Positions 1 through 11,265 of a stretch of DNA of 64,000 nt are shown here, piece by piece. Position numbers and translations under genes: made by a program. Where the stretch lies: contig BQMF02000044.1 in the NCBI GenBank assembly GCA_027922465.2, positions 806,001 to 870,000 on the forward strand, in the 5' to 3' direction. Each line of letters starts with the position of its first letter. The first letter of the stretch is position 1. The notes under the pieces were generated by a model. It worked only from the letters and a program-made list of their open reading frames with translations. It did not search any database and was not told where the DNA came from. Origin of the DNA: Turritopsis dohrnii. Lineage: Eukaryota; Cnidaria; Hydrozoa; Anthoathecata; Oceaniidae.

Positions 1-82
1 GGTGGTAGTGGTCAAACCACTATTGTTTATCATCTTGGTGGGTGTGGTACGTTAGGGCACAGTTCAAATACTATTGCGTTTA

Positions 83-113
<31 letters not shown>

Positions 114-165
114 CCAAGGGTATTTTAATACGGTATTGGCTATCGCTGCTACCGTAATAAAGTAT
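1..165. repeat. Microsatellite-bearing dispersed repeat with (TAG)n
   Basis: A (TAG)n microsatellite at about 83-113 is followed by sequence ending in a segment that contains TAATACGGTATTGG and GCTGCTACCGTAATA. The same arrangement, reverse-complemented and with (CTA)n, occurs at about 36,985-37,090, so this is a dispersed repeat, probably a small DNA element with a hypervariable microsatellite. A related end (GCTGCCACCGTAATAA) is seen near 32,050. Its left limit may lie outside the window. Confidence 0.5.
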
Positions 166-783
166 GTATACTTTGGGGAAGACATATAAGGAAATAAACA
201 AATAACTATCAAAGTGAATCAAAAACCATCATATCATTGTTATCTACAAAAACAAAACATCAGTGACCGTGACATAATTTATTGATGTTGATATCGTTCT
301 TTTTCTGTTTTCCGTGCGTCCTTTCAAAATCTTTTAAAAAATATTTAGGACAACTGTGAACTAAAACAATTTATTTCCATCATTTAGCGTTTTATCTCTT
401 GAACTCTTGAGCTTTCAACTTAAAGCTAGCAGAAAGCAAACACTGTCTACTACCCAATTGTACTGACTGAAAAAAATAACGTACTACTTCACTGAAGACT
501 AGCCTTTATTCATAACTACGTTGGAGAGGGCAAAGTTCAATACTGAACTGCGGCCTTAAAAATGAACGGAGAAGAAGAAAAAGAAGATGAAGAAGAAGAA
601 AGAAAGCAGTCGATTATAAAGAGTCATCAAGGATCGGCAAAAATAAGTGGTGTTTTTGTGTAGCCAACGTAGGGCATGCATACCCATGCTGAAAACTTCT
701 GTTGCCGTGAAAATAATGCAGTTCCTGTTAAGTTCTTTGAAGGCAGATATAATCAGCTATAAAATACTGATTACATGTACTTT
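161..783 (+). repeat. Copy A of a ~640-bp direct repeat
   Basis: Reading from AAAGTATGTATACTTTGGGG, this stretch matches 28,072-28,708 almost base for base in the same orientation, with a few substitutions and small indels. Copy B has an expanded (GCAAATAA)n run where copy A has a short one. No reading frame is conserved between the copies. It is a dispersed or segmental repeat of unknown class. Confidence 0.75.
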
Positions 784-1023
784 CATCATTTATTTCATTT
801 TATAAACAAAATTCAGTTTCGGGCCTGTTTGGATGTGTGTCATCACTTACCTTGAAAAAAACACTGTCTAATTCTTCAAAGTGACTTGACTAGGCTCTTA
901 AAATTTGGCTTAATCTACTGTATATTAATCTATTGTAACGATTAATCGCATTTTTGATAGAATTTGAAGCCAAAAAATTCCGTCCGCTAAGTATATTAGA
1001 TGTTCTGTCCGCCATTCAACAGA
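784..1023. other. AT-rich stretch, no gene seen
   Basis: No supported coding region or structured repeat was seen between the direct repeat and the following inverted-repeat element. Confidence 0.4.
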
Positions 1024-1218
1024 CATTTTCGGAAATTACGTCACGGCAGATCTTGCCTCGTTTCTAAGGTTTTTAATTGCTTAAGTAATTAAGAATCATA
1101 AAAAAAGTTCGTGTAAGGTTTCCTCTCGGGTATCATTTCTTTTCAAAAACAACACAAATGCCACTATTATTTGGGTTGAAAGCGAGGCAAGATCAGCTTT
1201 GACGTATTTTCCGAAAAG
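1024..1218. mobile_element. Short inverted-repeat element (MITE-like)
   Basis: The arm at 1,024-1,061 (ATTTTCGGAAATTACGTC, then GCAGATCTTGCCTCG) is the imperfect reverse complement of 1,179-1,218 (CGAGGCAAGATC, then GACGTATTTTCCGAAAA). The loop is about 115 bp with no coding capacity. Exact ends and a target duplication could not be fixed. Confidence 0.5.
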
Positions 1219-1365
1219 GTCTATAGTGTTATTATGTTAACTTGATAGAACCGGACATTGTCAAACTAAAAGGACTTGAACTACTGTTCCAAATACAGTA
1301 TATACTCTAGCAATAAACCTATATTTTCCTTTCCCTGTTTCGATAGAATCAAGTATGAAAACACT

Positions 1366-1542
1366 AACTGGCGATTCGCCACTTAGTGTTCTTAACTGGC
1401 GATTCGCCACTTAGCGTTTTTGATAACTGGCGATTCGCCACTTAGTGTTCTTAACTGGCGAATCGCCACTTAGTGTTTTTGATAACTGGCGAATCGCCAC
1501 TTTGTGTTTTTGGCCAGTTACTAAGTGGCGATTCGCCACTTA
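1366..1542. repeat. Minisatellite of palindromic units
   Basis: Five head-to-tail copies of a roughly 25-30-bp unit, each built around TGGCGATTCGCCA or its complement form TGGCGAATCGCCA, are followed by a sixth core in a larger palindrome (AAGTGGCGATTCGCCACTT). Spacers alternate between GTTCTTAAC and GTTTTTGATAAC types. Each unit could fold into a hairpin. There are no unique spacers, so this is not a CRISPR array. Confidence 0.85.
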
Positions 1543-1889
1543 AAAGAAAAATAATCAGAGTAAGTGCGGCTATGGATAAATTAAACGAAAAGCTGGCAAG
1601 TGCGGCACTGTCTAGAGGAAAAAATGGCGGACAGCAACATGGATGAAGAAGATGATAATTTCGAAAGCATGAGTATTTCTTTGTTGTTTAAAAGTGAAAT
1701 TAGTAAATAATCTTGTCAGGTAAAATACACGTTTTCTCCAATTCCTTATCCTTGTATGTATATGCACTGACGATGATTTTGTAATCGAAACGCTTCTGCT
1801 TTATTTTAATAATAAAAATGTCTCTTGACTTTTATTTTTGATACCACATCAATCAATATATTTGGCTACATTTATTAACTTCATTATAG

Positions 1890-1893
<4 letters not shown>

Positions 1894-1947
<54 letters not shown>
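1894..1947. repeat. (TA)n microsatellite
   Basis: An uninterrupted TA dinucleotide run of more than 50 bases. Confidence 0.95.
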
Positions 1948-1954
<7 letters not shown>

Positions 1955-2108
1955 AGTATTATAAGTATTATATAAGTATTATTGGAAGGTCAAAAATCGT
2001 ATATAAATAAAAAAAAATTATTTTAAAGTATGAGCTAAATTTATGAAATATGATATAAGCTTTAGTGCTAAACAGAAAATGATTATATTGCATTCCTAGG
2101 TTGCAAGT

Positions 2109-2880
2109 TTTTTAGAAAGAAGAGGAGTGCATTTACAGGTAATAGAAAGATTTAGGCAACATAAGATATATTTAAATACTTCTATACTTTACTTTCCTCT
2201 ACCATTTGTCTAGAGCTGAATTATAATCAAGAACCTTCTAGATCTTGTTAACTTTATATACATATATGTATTTTTATTATTTTTTCCATAGATGGATAAA
2301 GCAGCAGTATGGACATCTACTGAAAACGACTTAAAAGAGTTAGGGCTAGTTGAAAGAGGACATGTTATTTGCTTGAAAGGGTTTTGTATGCCTACCAACA
2401 ATTTAGATAAGTCGTCTCTAGCTGATTCAATCAAACAAGCGGGTAAAGACCGATTACCATTTAAAAAAGGTCATTGAAGGAAAAGACAGTGTTACTGGGT
2501 TGGATGCATTTTGACCAAAAGAAACATCGCTATACACATGTCCGAATAAAAAAAGGTGGAGGTACGAGGAGTGTCACATTTGTTAATGAGGCAACTATTG
2601 AAGATATAGTGTTGGAGGCACGAAAGATATTTTTTCATAGCTGCAAGCGAACAGAATTCGGAAATGAGAAGAACATGAACTTTTGTTTGGCTAACTATAA
2701 AGGGGACATTATAGAAGATGAAGAATTCACTTTAGGGAAATACATAAAGACATACATGTTAACCAAAACTCGACTGTATTTAAACCTATGGGTGAAAGAT
2801 TCGCTATTATTTCATCGTCCTCTTCAGAAGAAGATAATGAACCCAACTTGAAATTTAAAAAATCTTCTAATTCAGGTGAC
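2109..2880 (+). pseudogene. SAM-like/GGGTR-domain gene fragment (HECT-associated family)
   Basis: A short exon (about 2,109-2,138) encodes FLERRGVHLQ and ends at a GT donor. After a 153-bp intron an AG acceptor at 2,290-2,291 leads in phase into a second exon. The second exon has a SAM-domain-like stretch (DLKELGLVERG) up to 2,474, where the frame ends. The next frame (from 2,474) carries a domain with GWMHF, VRIKKGGGTRSV, ARKIFF and LTKTRLYLNLW, ending at 2,851; another shift would continue into a Ser/Asp/Glu-rich stretch. The GGGTR domain aligns with residues about 64-160 of the HECT-like protein at 14,016 (IKWYRY, VRVNQGGGCRF, DLFFDD), so the two are distant paralogs. In this family a HECT-like domain normally follows; here it is missing and the 9.9-kb element at 2,998 begins. 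A possible upstream exon at 1,624 (start MADSNMDEEDDN) is weakly supported. Confidence 0.6.
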
Positions 2881-3590
2881 CACAATTAAATTTTTCATAG
2901 TGTTTTCCAGCGATCAATTGAATTACCTCATATAATTATTTATTAATTGTATTTCTTCTTCTTTTTTATTTTTTAATTTTTGAACGTTTAATCAATAGTG
3001 AGGGAAAATCGTGCAAAAATTGTGCTTTTGAAGATAGAAGCATGAAATTTGGTGAACATAATATTTATCAAAATCTGAAAGTTTTGAGACTGGGAGCCAC
3101 TTTCAAAATTTTCGTTCTGTGTAATTTACAGACCAGAATACGTTTCCATAGCAACAAAAAAATTTTTGCACAAAATATATACTATTATGTATCATTAGAA
3201 AGCTCTTGATATAAGGATAAAAAGTCAATAAAGAACCTTACCCTAAAAATGAGTTGGTAACGAGTTATAAAAGATCAAACGTTTACGAATCCAGGGGGTC
3301 AGCGGAAGCTTTTTGCATCAGTTTTATTAATTTTTTGGTCTTTTCTTTCAAAAAAAATCAAAAATTAGCTCTTATTAAATGAATTTAAGTTGCAGAATAG
3401 GTAGAAACCAGAAAAAGCAAAAGGAAAACTCTCCAGAAAGAAAAACTAGAATCACACAAATCATTATTTTACCCCCTGGAAATCTACGTTTTCACTTTAA
3501 TTCACCTTAAGACAGAGTTTCAACAAAATAAAAGATATATTTTTACTCTAATATTTGCATGTGCTGCTTAATAATAAAGATATTTAAATA

Positions 3591-4478
3591 TTAATCTATG
3601 GTAGATGAAATACAGAACCAATTTCCTGGTATCCTTGAATTTGCAAGTACTCTTCTTCTCACTCCTTGACCTGAATATAATAAGACAAATTTTTAAGAAT
3701 TTGAGTAACTAAGCACACTTTGTATACAGAAATTATAGAATAACCTCTTTTGCATCTGGCAGCTGATTTCAGAGAATTCTTTAGGTACACGTCCCAAACA
3801 ACATCGATGCCTGATGAGTTGATCAGCTGTTGTTCAATATACGGCTTGAAAGTGTAATCCGCGTACTCCTTGAATGTTACAGCACCATTCGGTTTCAACA
3901 TGTTGACAATTGCAGCTCCATCTAACACTATACAATCGACAGCAACGTTATCAGACAACGAAGGTACTACATCTTCTAAGCACTGAAGAAGATCTGATTT
4001 AGCGCCGGATCGTAACTCGCCATTCTTTGAGAGAGCTGGTGGAGTAGAACAATTTTCATGCTCAAAAAACTCATCCAAATTTCCATCCTTATAAGTCTTT
4101 AAACTTTCAAAATGTGATAACAGTCGTTCTTTTAGCTTTGTTGTGTGTATTCTATTTGATACATGACCACCTAATTCGGCGATTCTATTTCGATATAAGT
4201 GTGCTAAATCCGTCATTTTAAATACAACATTCTTGTCATTTTCGAAAGATTGTTCCATATATGTAGCAAGTTCTGCAAAAACAGTACCATCAACAACTCT
4301 ATCACAATCATTTTCTTCATTTAGCACTTCTTTTTGCCGGGCCCGTGTGTATAAATTTGACAGGCATGTCAAATGGTACATAGCATCCTGAGCAATCATA
4401 TCTCCTCCACTTAGTTTTGCTAATAAATTGTTATCTTCCGTAATCCTTGCACAACTTCTAACTTTATGATCCAATCGG
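3591..4478 (-). pseudogene. C-terminal part of the TA-element gene (unnamed Cys-rich family)
   Basis: On the minus strand, reading from the hAT junction, the protein runs RLDHKVRSCA, then LLAKLSGGDMIAQDAMYH, CLSNLYTRA, and a long helical part. An open exon to 3,745 ends at a donor (GAG|GTTATT). A 74-bp intron (3,671-3,744) leads to a phase-matched acceptor, and the next exon encodes RRRVLANSRIPGNW before a stop at 3,591. The family (seen in many cnidarian genomes, from memory) has a similar KRG-x-G-x-RRRV and IPGNW signature after the DHKVR block, which supports the intron call. The N-terminal half lies at 11,791-12,298, on the other side of the hAT insertion. The exon after GNW looks shortened, so the gene may have been decaying. 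Function unknown. Confidence 0.65.
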
Positions 4479-5220
4479 CAGGGGCGTAGCCAGCATTTTT
4501 GTAAGGTCAGTCAAAAAAGATTAGTTTATAGGCGAGTTCGGAGCGGGAAGCGCTCCGCCTTTTAAGCTGGGGATCTGGGGGGCGCTTAGAGCCCCCCAGT
4601 GGGGGTTTGGGGGCGAAGCCCCCGGGAAAATTGCGTTATTTTTGCTATAGAAACGCCTGAAGCGGGCTAAAAATAGTTATGAAATCGGGCTGCAAATTGA
4701 ATAATTTTGATCAAGATCCACAATAAATTAAGGCGGCAGCTATTCAGAAACTACATCACAGTAGTACTCGCCTCGCTTTCAAAGCATAAACAAGCCGCAT
4801 GGCTGCAACAGGTCACGACTTAAAGCTTTACTGTTATTTATTGCCTGAAGAATAGGTGTTTTTTATTTTGCTATGTTTTTTCATTTTAACTGTATTATAT
4901 ACTTTTACTCTACATTTCAAGAGTTTGTAGACATCTGAGACAGGCCGAGGAGCGTGAAAACTAAGGGTTATTTGTAGATACTTTAATTTGAAATTTTAAA
5001 ATAAAATGTGATATTATAACAAATTTATGTGTTGGAATTGCGTCGAAAAATACGCTTATGCTTTTTCTTCTCACTCGCGGAAAAGTAGGTTAGGTAAACC
5101 TCCCCCCAACCATGCTGGGTCATGCTTTAAAATGTTCAATCTTGAAGGGTGAACGCTTTATATAAATTGACAACTCTTAATTCGTTGAACTATGCATTCC
5201 CAAAAGGTAAAATCTGCATA

Positions 5221-5655
5221 CCGTTTTCTCTCTAACTAGCGCCCCTCTCCAGTAAGCGCCCCCTTCTAGTCAAAAATATTTTTATAAGCGCCCCTCTCCA
5301 ATAAGCGCCCGGGCGCTTATAGAGTGACTAGACATTACTCAGAAATTTATAAGCGCCCGGACGGTAATTAGAACTTTGAACCAAACACGAATATTCTGTA
5401 ACAGAAACGGAAGGCTATGTTTTTGTGATGTCTAAATTTAAGTTATAAGTACAAAATCTTATTTCGTTGCCATGAAAAATACAGTTGTTTTTACTCTTTT
5501 ATGATAAAAAGCAATGCCTCGTTCACAGCTAGCATGACCATTTTAAAATTTTTTTATAAGCGCCCCTCTCCAATTAGCGCCCCTCTCTAATAAGCGCCCC
5601 CCTAATTTCTAAAAAAATTTTATAAGCGCCCGGGCGCTTATTAGAGAGAATACGG
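5221..5655. mobile_element. CCGTATTCTCTCTAA-end MITE, copy 1
   Basis: Starts CCGTTTTCTCTCTAAC and ends TTAGAGAGAATACGG, flanked by TA on both sides (5,219-5,220 and 5,656-5,657). The inside has repeated AAGCGCCCCTCTCC blocks on both arms and GCGCCCGGGCGC palindromes. It is non-coding. Related copies are at 7,242-7,694 and, more distantly, 30,762-31,250 and 33,120-33,201. Confidence 0.75.
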
Positions 5656-5719
5656 TATTTGAAACTTACAAATGTTTCAGAACTTTAATACACCCATAGA
5701 AATACGTATTTCTATGATA

Positions 5720-5890
5720 CACCTTTCCCGTAATTGATCGCGCAATATTTTTATCATGCTCTACCTCGTTTTCAATATGCTATACCATGACAACCGAATC
5801 TCCCGTGCTCATTCTGTTACCATATCAACCTTTGCGAAAACGAGGCGGAGTATGGTAAAAAGTATTGCGCAATCAATTACGGGAAAGGTG
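5720..5890. mobile_element. 171-bp hairpin MITE
   Basis: The ends CACCTTTCCCGTAATTGAT and ATCAATTACGGGAAAGGTG (one mismatch apart) extend into inverted arms of about 57 bp through GCGCAATA and CTCGTTTTCG. It is flanked by TA (5,718-5,719 and 5,891-5,892). Non-coding. Confidence 0.75.
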
Positions 5891-6516
5891 TATTTACCTA
5901 TCGATCCTTAATTACACCGGCCTTAAATGGCGTTATTTTTTGAGTGGCGCTATTAAGGCGGGCGTTAGAGGTCTCTGAAATTATTACGCCGACCTTTCAA
6001 AATAAGACCATTAGCATGTATTTTGATGGGTTTTTTTATTTGTCGGTATTGGTATTTTGCTGTTCGAAAATTTTTGAATTTGAAAATTTTTTATGCAGGC
6101 TTAATATAAAAACTTCAGTCAATAAAGTTAAGTAGAACGGTAGTTATGAAAGGTCATTAGTTTCAAAAATTGGACAAAAGATGTCAACACTTGTCAATTT
6201 TTATGCAAAAAGTTTGTCAGGGGTATAAGCAGACAAGAGACAACTAAACAAATGAAATGATTATATAAGTATGATACAATAACTAGCAGCAAATATTTAC
6301 ATCTGAAATTTAGGATTAAATACTAAGGAACCACACATATTATCTAAAATTAGTAGCATTAAAACCTTAAAATATGGAGTAAAAATTCCATGCAAAATGC
6401 TAAAAGTAAACGACCCTTTCTAAACTTTTCATTCTATGTTTTTAAAGTGAAATTAATTTCAATTTAAGGCTCAAATAGAGAAACTGCCCAAATGAAAATA
6501 TGAGTTTGGCAAAATA

Positions 6517-6741
6517 CCTAAATGAAGAAATTTTGGTGCACAGTCAATTCGATTTATTTGGCGCAGGTTTGATTTTGCGCAGCCAAGATTATTTTAAATT
6601 TGGCGCAATTCGGACTTCTTGGTCAAAATTTACACTAATTTTAGACTATTTTTATGTTTTTCGAAGAAAAGATTTATATATTTGGTACAGCTCACTGTAA
6701 ATTTGGTGCAATTTTTTGCGCCAAAACTTCTTCACTTAAGG
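6517..6741. mobile_element. CCTTAAGG-end MITE with GGCGCAAAA arms
   Basis: Begins CCTAAATGAAGAAATTTTGG and ends CCAAAACTTCTTCACTTAAGG, flanked by TA (6,515-6,516 and 6,742-6,743). Its ends match those of the 3.1-kb element at 44,429-47,529 (CCTTAAGGGAAGAAATTTTGG), so it looks like a short derivative of that family. A further TTTGGTGCA / TTTTTGCGCCAAAAC pair at about 6,790-6,845 suggests another decayed fragment beside it. Confidence 0.65.
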
Positions 6742-7241
6742 TAATTACAAAATGATAAAGTTCAGAGTTAATAAACAAAACGTTTAATCAGCTCACTGTA
6801 AATTTGGTGCAGTTTTATTTTGGTGCATCTTTTTGCGCCAAAACTATTATGAACTTATATGTCTATATGAAGACAAAGAGAAAAAATTCAGTTTTAAATT
6901 TTTATATTCCTTAAATGCTGAACGGAAGATAACTTAATAAAATGATTAGAAAAAAAACTAAGCGAAGCTGCACGGACAAAAACCTTTATAAACTTTAAAT
7001 AAAACAACAACAAAGCAAAACAAAATATGAAGCAAGAATAAACAATGTATACTGGATTAACAGAAAAATAAAAATAACAAAACATCCTGTATCTTGTCAA
7101 AGCTGTAAAATAAACTAGTGATTCAAAGTTTCTTTAAGCATAAAGCAACTGTAAAACCTATATAAAAACTCCACAGTAAAGATGAGATTCATTATCTCAA
7201 TTTCAGATGGAAGGTCTGTAAATACTAAATATTTGTCGATA

Positions 7242-7694
7242 CCGTATTCTCTCTAATAAGCGCCTGGGCGCTTATAAAATATTTTTGGAAATTAGAAGGG
7301 CGCGTATTAGAGAGAGGCGCTAATTGGAGAGGGGCGCTTACAAAAAAATTTTGAAATGGTCATGCTAGCTGTGAACGAGGCATTTCTTTTTATCATAAAA
7401 GAATAGTACTAACAACTGTATTTTTCATGGCAACGAAATAAGATTTTGTACTTATAACTTACATTTAGACATCACAAAAATATAGTCTTCCGTTTCTATT
7501 ATATACAGAATTTTCACTTTTTCTTCAAATTTCTAATTACCGTTCGGGTGCTTATTAATTTCTGAATTAATGTTAAATCACTCTTATTGCAGAGGGGCGC
7601 TTATAAAAATATTTTTGATTAGAGGGGGGGGGGGGGGGGGGGGGGGATTGGAGACTCATTGGAGACAGACAGGCGCTAATTAGAGAGAATGCGG
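7242..7694. mobile_element. CCGTATTCTCTCTAA-end MITE, copy 2
   Basis: Starts CCGTATTCTCTCTAATAAGC and ends GCTAATTAGAGAGAATGCGG, flanked by TA (7,240-7,241 and 7,695-7,696). It is homologous to 5,221-5,655 over its length, in inverted internal order. It contains a long G homopolymer (about 7,622-7,646), a likely expansion of a GGGGCGC block. Confidence 0.75.
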
Positions 7695-7938
7695 TATTTA
7701 ATTTTTTGTAAATCAGATCCCCATTGTCTACAACAAAATCAACGTAGAATCCCATGTTCCCAAATTTTTGGCTAAAGAAAACCCAATAGAAAAAAGTGCA
7801 CAACACGTACATTGCTTCCCAGCAGTTGATCCAAAACGTTCAAAATTGCCTTGATGGAATAGACCCTGTGTTACTTTAGAAAACAACATTATATATTATA
7901 TTGATACTGTGTAAAAACTGTTACAATGTGTAGCGATA

Positions 7939-8356
7939 CACGTTTTTTTTTTAAGAAACACGTTTTCCCAGGCAGCCTCAATGTTTCTTAAGATTTTCAT
8001 GATTTGAGCCTGAAATGTTTCTTAGATTTTCTTAAATTTTAGTTAGAAAAAACGTCTAGAAACATGGCGCATATTACATAACTAAGCTAAGAATAGACAT
8101 ATATATAAGATGTTAAAAAGAGGTTTACAACCATATTTATGTGTATATATATATAGTTTTAACCATTGTATATATTTGTTTTCTTTTTTTTTTCGATATG
8201 GAAGAGTAACTTCCTGTTATATTAGCATTCCTTCAAAAATATATCAGTTGTGTTTCTTAATCTCAGCCTGACAATGTTTCTTACGTGTTTCTTAAGATTT
8301 TGCCATTTTGAGCCTCATGTTTCCTAAACTCGTGTTTCTTAAAAAAAAAAAACGTG
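7939..8356. mobile_element. CACGTTTTTTTT-end MITE, copy 1
   Basis: Begins CACGTTTTTTTTTTAAGAAA and ends TTTCTTAAAAAAAAAAAACGTG, flanked by TA (7,937-7,938 and 8,357-8,358). The arms repeat a motif of GAGCCT followed by GTTTCTTA in both orientations. It is the same family as 29,559-30,121, which carries a coding segment; this copy does not. Confidence 0.75.
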
Positions 8357-9631
8357 TATTAGAAAGACAAAATAGCAAAAGTATTGTTAAAATAGTTTTA
8401 ACACTCAAGGAACCTCTAGTTCTATGTAACAGTTTTCTCGTTTTGTATTCGAATTCGAAATCGTAATCGTAATCGTAATCACACAAGTTATGGTTTCTTC
8501 TCGTAGTTGTTTGTTTTTCTCGTGGTTTTTGGATTGTTCTTGTGGTTTTTCGTAGTTTTTTTTTCGAATAAGCAGGGGGTGGGTACTCCGGGGAAAAAAT
8601 TGTAAAATGTGGGGGGGGGGGGGGGGGGGGGGGGCATTATAAAATGCACCACAGGGAATTTTCCCAAAATTACATAAAATGGGGGGGGGGGGGGGTGATA
8701 ATAAAGTGGGGGTGAGGGTGGAAACTGTGGAAGTGAGATAAGGTTTGGCTTTTTCCTGCAAGCACTCTTATTAGAAGTCTTGTATAGTTATACTTTATAT
8801 AGTACAAAAAAACAGTGTTTTGTGAGTCGATTTGTGAGAAGAGATCTTCAATACATGATTATTATGTTTGCTTAAACGTCTAATGAGTTATGATAAAATA
8901 GAGTACCATAATTACAGTTGTTTCGAATTCACTTTATATATATATAACATTCACAATTTGTTCGAGTCCGCACTTGTTTTCAACGATCCAAATGCCAGTA
9001 GCAGTACGCCGGAATTTTAAGAAAACAATGTACGTATAATTTACAGACCAAACATTTTGAGAATTTGGAAGAAAAAAGTAATAATAGTAAGAAATACAGT
9101 CGGGATCTACTTTTTCCCAAAATTTCGCCTCGCCTCGCGCCACCACAGCCGTAATTAAACAGTTCTCGGCTTTGCCGTGACCTGAATTAATGACATTTGC
9201 GTCGTTGATAAAAAAAAATACCCCACGGGAAAATATTTCACAAACCTTACGAATATTGAAGTATTTTATTCGAGCATTTTTTTATTGTTTGTTTATTTCA
9301 AAACAAAAACACAAAGAGACTTTAATAGAGGCTGTTTCGCTCAATATCAGAGCTTATCAGCATGTCTAGGAAATAATCCAGACATGGACAGCCGGAAAAG
9401 GAAAAAAAAATAGAAAAACAAAAACTGGCTGCCTTCCCAAATGGGAAAATGAGAAAATGAAGAATGAAATATATGCTATTAAAAAATACAGGATTTAATG
9501 TTGACACTTGGTAACCATCATGGTATCCTGTAACCATGTTCTACCGTTTCTTGACAGTGTCAACATGTATGAGAAATGGAATGAGATAACGAAAGTCAAA
9601 GAAATGCATAAATACATAAGTGAGCAAATAA
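8357..9631. other. hAT interior without a readable gene
   Basis: Contains G homopolymers (about 8,611-8,634 and 8,681-8,695) and AT-rich sequence. The catalytic part of a hAT transposase would be expected here on the minus strand, but I find no open frame with its signatures. It appears deleted or decayed. Confidence 0.5.
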
Positions 9632-11252
9632 TCAATTTGCTAAGGAGTACAAATTTAAATTGTTTTGACCTTTAGAAATAAGATTGGTGGCTAACTTTGC
9701 ATTTTTGGTTTTATGATGAAGAAGGGAACACTGTACACAAAAAGCAGAATCTAGTTTTGTTGAGTATGCAAGCCAAAAAAAGTTAGTCAACCATTGGTGA
9801 CGAAATCTCCTTCCCACTTTAGTTTTCATTCTGGGGAATCATAGTCTTTATTGGGAATAAAAACATTTTTAAAAAGATCCAGAATTTCAAAGTCTGAGAG
9901 ATTGGAAGCTTTTAGAGAATAAGTTCCAACATCATATTTGCCATAACCATAAATATATTCAGTTGTTAAGGTATTACTCTCAATATGACCTGAAACAGCT
10001 GGCTTATTAATAAAGAAATTAAACTTAATTTTTTTGTTACTGCTACAAGTTAAATTTGTATCTGAGTTTTCAGGTATGGCATGTTTACGTAAAAAGAGAT
10101 TATTAACATTTGTAGAAGAAGTTTCAGCAGAAGATGAAGTAGATGAAAAAGATGAAACTGGCACACATGTTGTAGACACAGAGGAAATATTTGGAGTTAT
10201 TGAAGTTCTTTTGAAAACATTACGTTTAAAATATAATGGCAATTTTGTCTGTAATCTGGATGGCTTCTTGAAAATCACAGACAACTTAGATAACAAAACT
10301 ATAGGAACAAAATGATTAGGCTGATAAAGAGGTTGGGTATCTATGCCTTCCCTGTAATAAAGAACAAATAAAGGATCAGCACTGATTTTATAATTTTGAG
10401 GAAAAACACATTTACCAAACAAGTACTTAAATTTTTGCTGGCCACAGTCAGGATATAAAATGGAAATCGGTCTCTGAAGTACATTTGCCAAGCTTAATAT
10501 GCATAATTATGAAGACCACTTATTCTTTTCACACATTACAATGGCCTCTTTTTTAACTAGATCAACTGAAGAGAGCCCTGAATCAAGAGAATCATGTGAC
10601 ACAGATATCTTCAAAACAGTTTCAGCTGAGGAGAAACAACTTCCAAATTCTGAACATAACCATTCAAATATTGGATGCTTAGAATAAAATTCAGCATTTG
10701 TATAAAGCTCAATGTAGGAAAGACTACGTAGCTCATCAACTAATAAAATGTCACCTGAGATCAACATGGATATTGAGCTGTAAAGGCAACTTCCATTCAT
10801 ATAAGATCTAAAGAAATAATTTGTATTTTTGGAGTTGTTATCATAAAAAGCAACGATATCGTAGCTACAACTACCATTATCATTACTGAACAAAATAAGT
10901 TGATTTATCAAGGGTTATCTAATTACATGTTTGTATAATAAATCAAAATAATTGTTTTTAAACGAAACAACTTAAACCAGTACAATGATAAAAAACCAAA
11001 AAGAAAAGAATAGAAATCTTCTTGATACCTGAGAGCTACTGGAGACAAGTTTTGTCTTTTCTTTTCACACAAGAAATCTTCTGGAAGCACTTTTTCAGCA
11101 CCTTCGTTTCGTTTCACAGCACCTTTCTCTCAAGAAGCATTGAAATGTCAACACCACATCTTTGCTTCTGAGATAGGGTAGTTCTTAAAGAACTTGAAAT
11201 TTCACGAAGTGCCTCAATATTTTCAGTTATTAAAAAAGATTTTAACTTTTCC
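9632..11252 (-). pseudogene. OTU-like domain plus TTF zinc finger (hAT transposase N-terminus), broken
   Basis: Minus-strand reading. A start at about 11,252 (MEKLKSFLIT) runs into a stop near 11,118. A shifted frame continues with LPEDFL and LSPVALR to a GT donor near 11,027. From 10,911 an exon carries an OTU/vertnin-like cysteine-protease-type domain: a nucleophile-like block MNGSCLYSSIS, VDELRSLSYIELYTNAEFY, then, after one in-frame TAA at about 10,507, LANVLQRPISILYPDC and the histidine block QPNHFVPIV. A Ser/Thr-rich linker and SDFEILDLFKNVF lead into a one-base frame shift at 9,826-9,829. The TTF-type zinc finger then follows (RRFRHQWLTNFFWLAYS and AFCVQCSLL) and ends at 9,632. TTF fingers are the N-terminus of hAT transposases (ZMYM/52K-repressor-like). 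Protease activity is not shown. Confidence 0.6.
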
Positions 11253-11265
11253 ATATTAATCTCTT

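Noticed and set aside
1366..1542. CRISPR-like array
   Set aside because: Repeats are palindromic but the spacers are near-identical short words, and the genome is animal. It is a minisatellite.
10034..10687. Plus-strand frames at 10,034 and 10,499
   Set aside because: Shadows of the minus-strand OTU/TTF gene.
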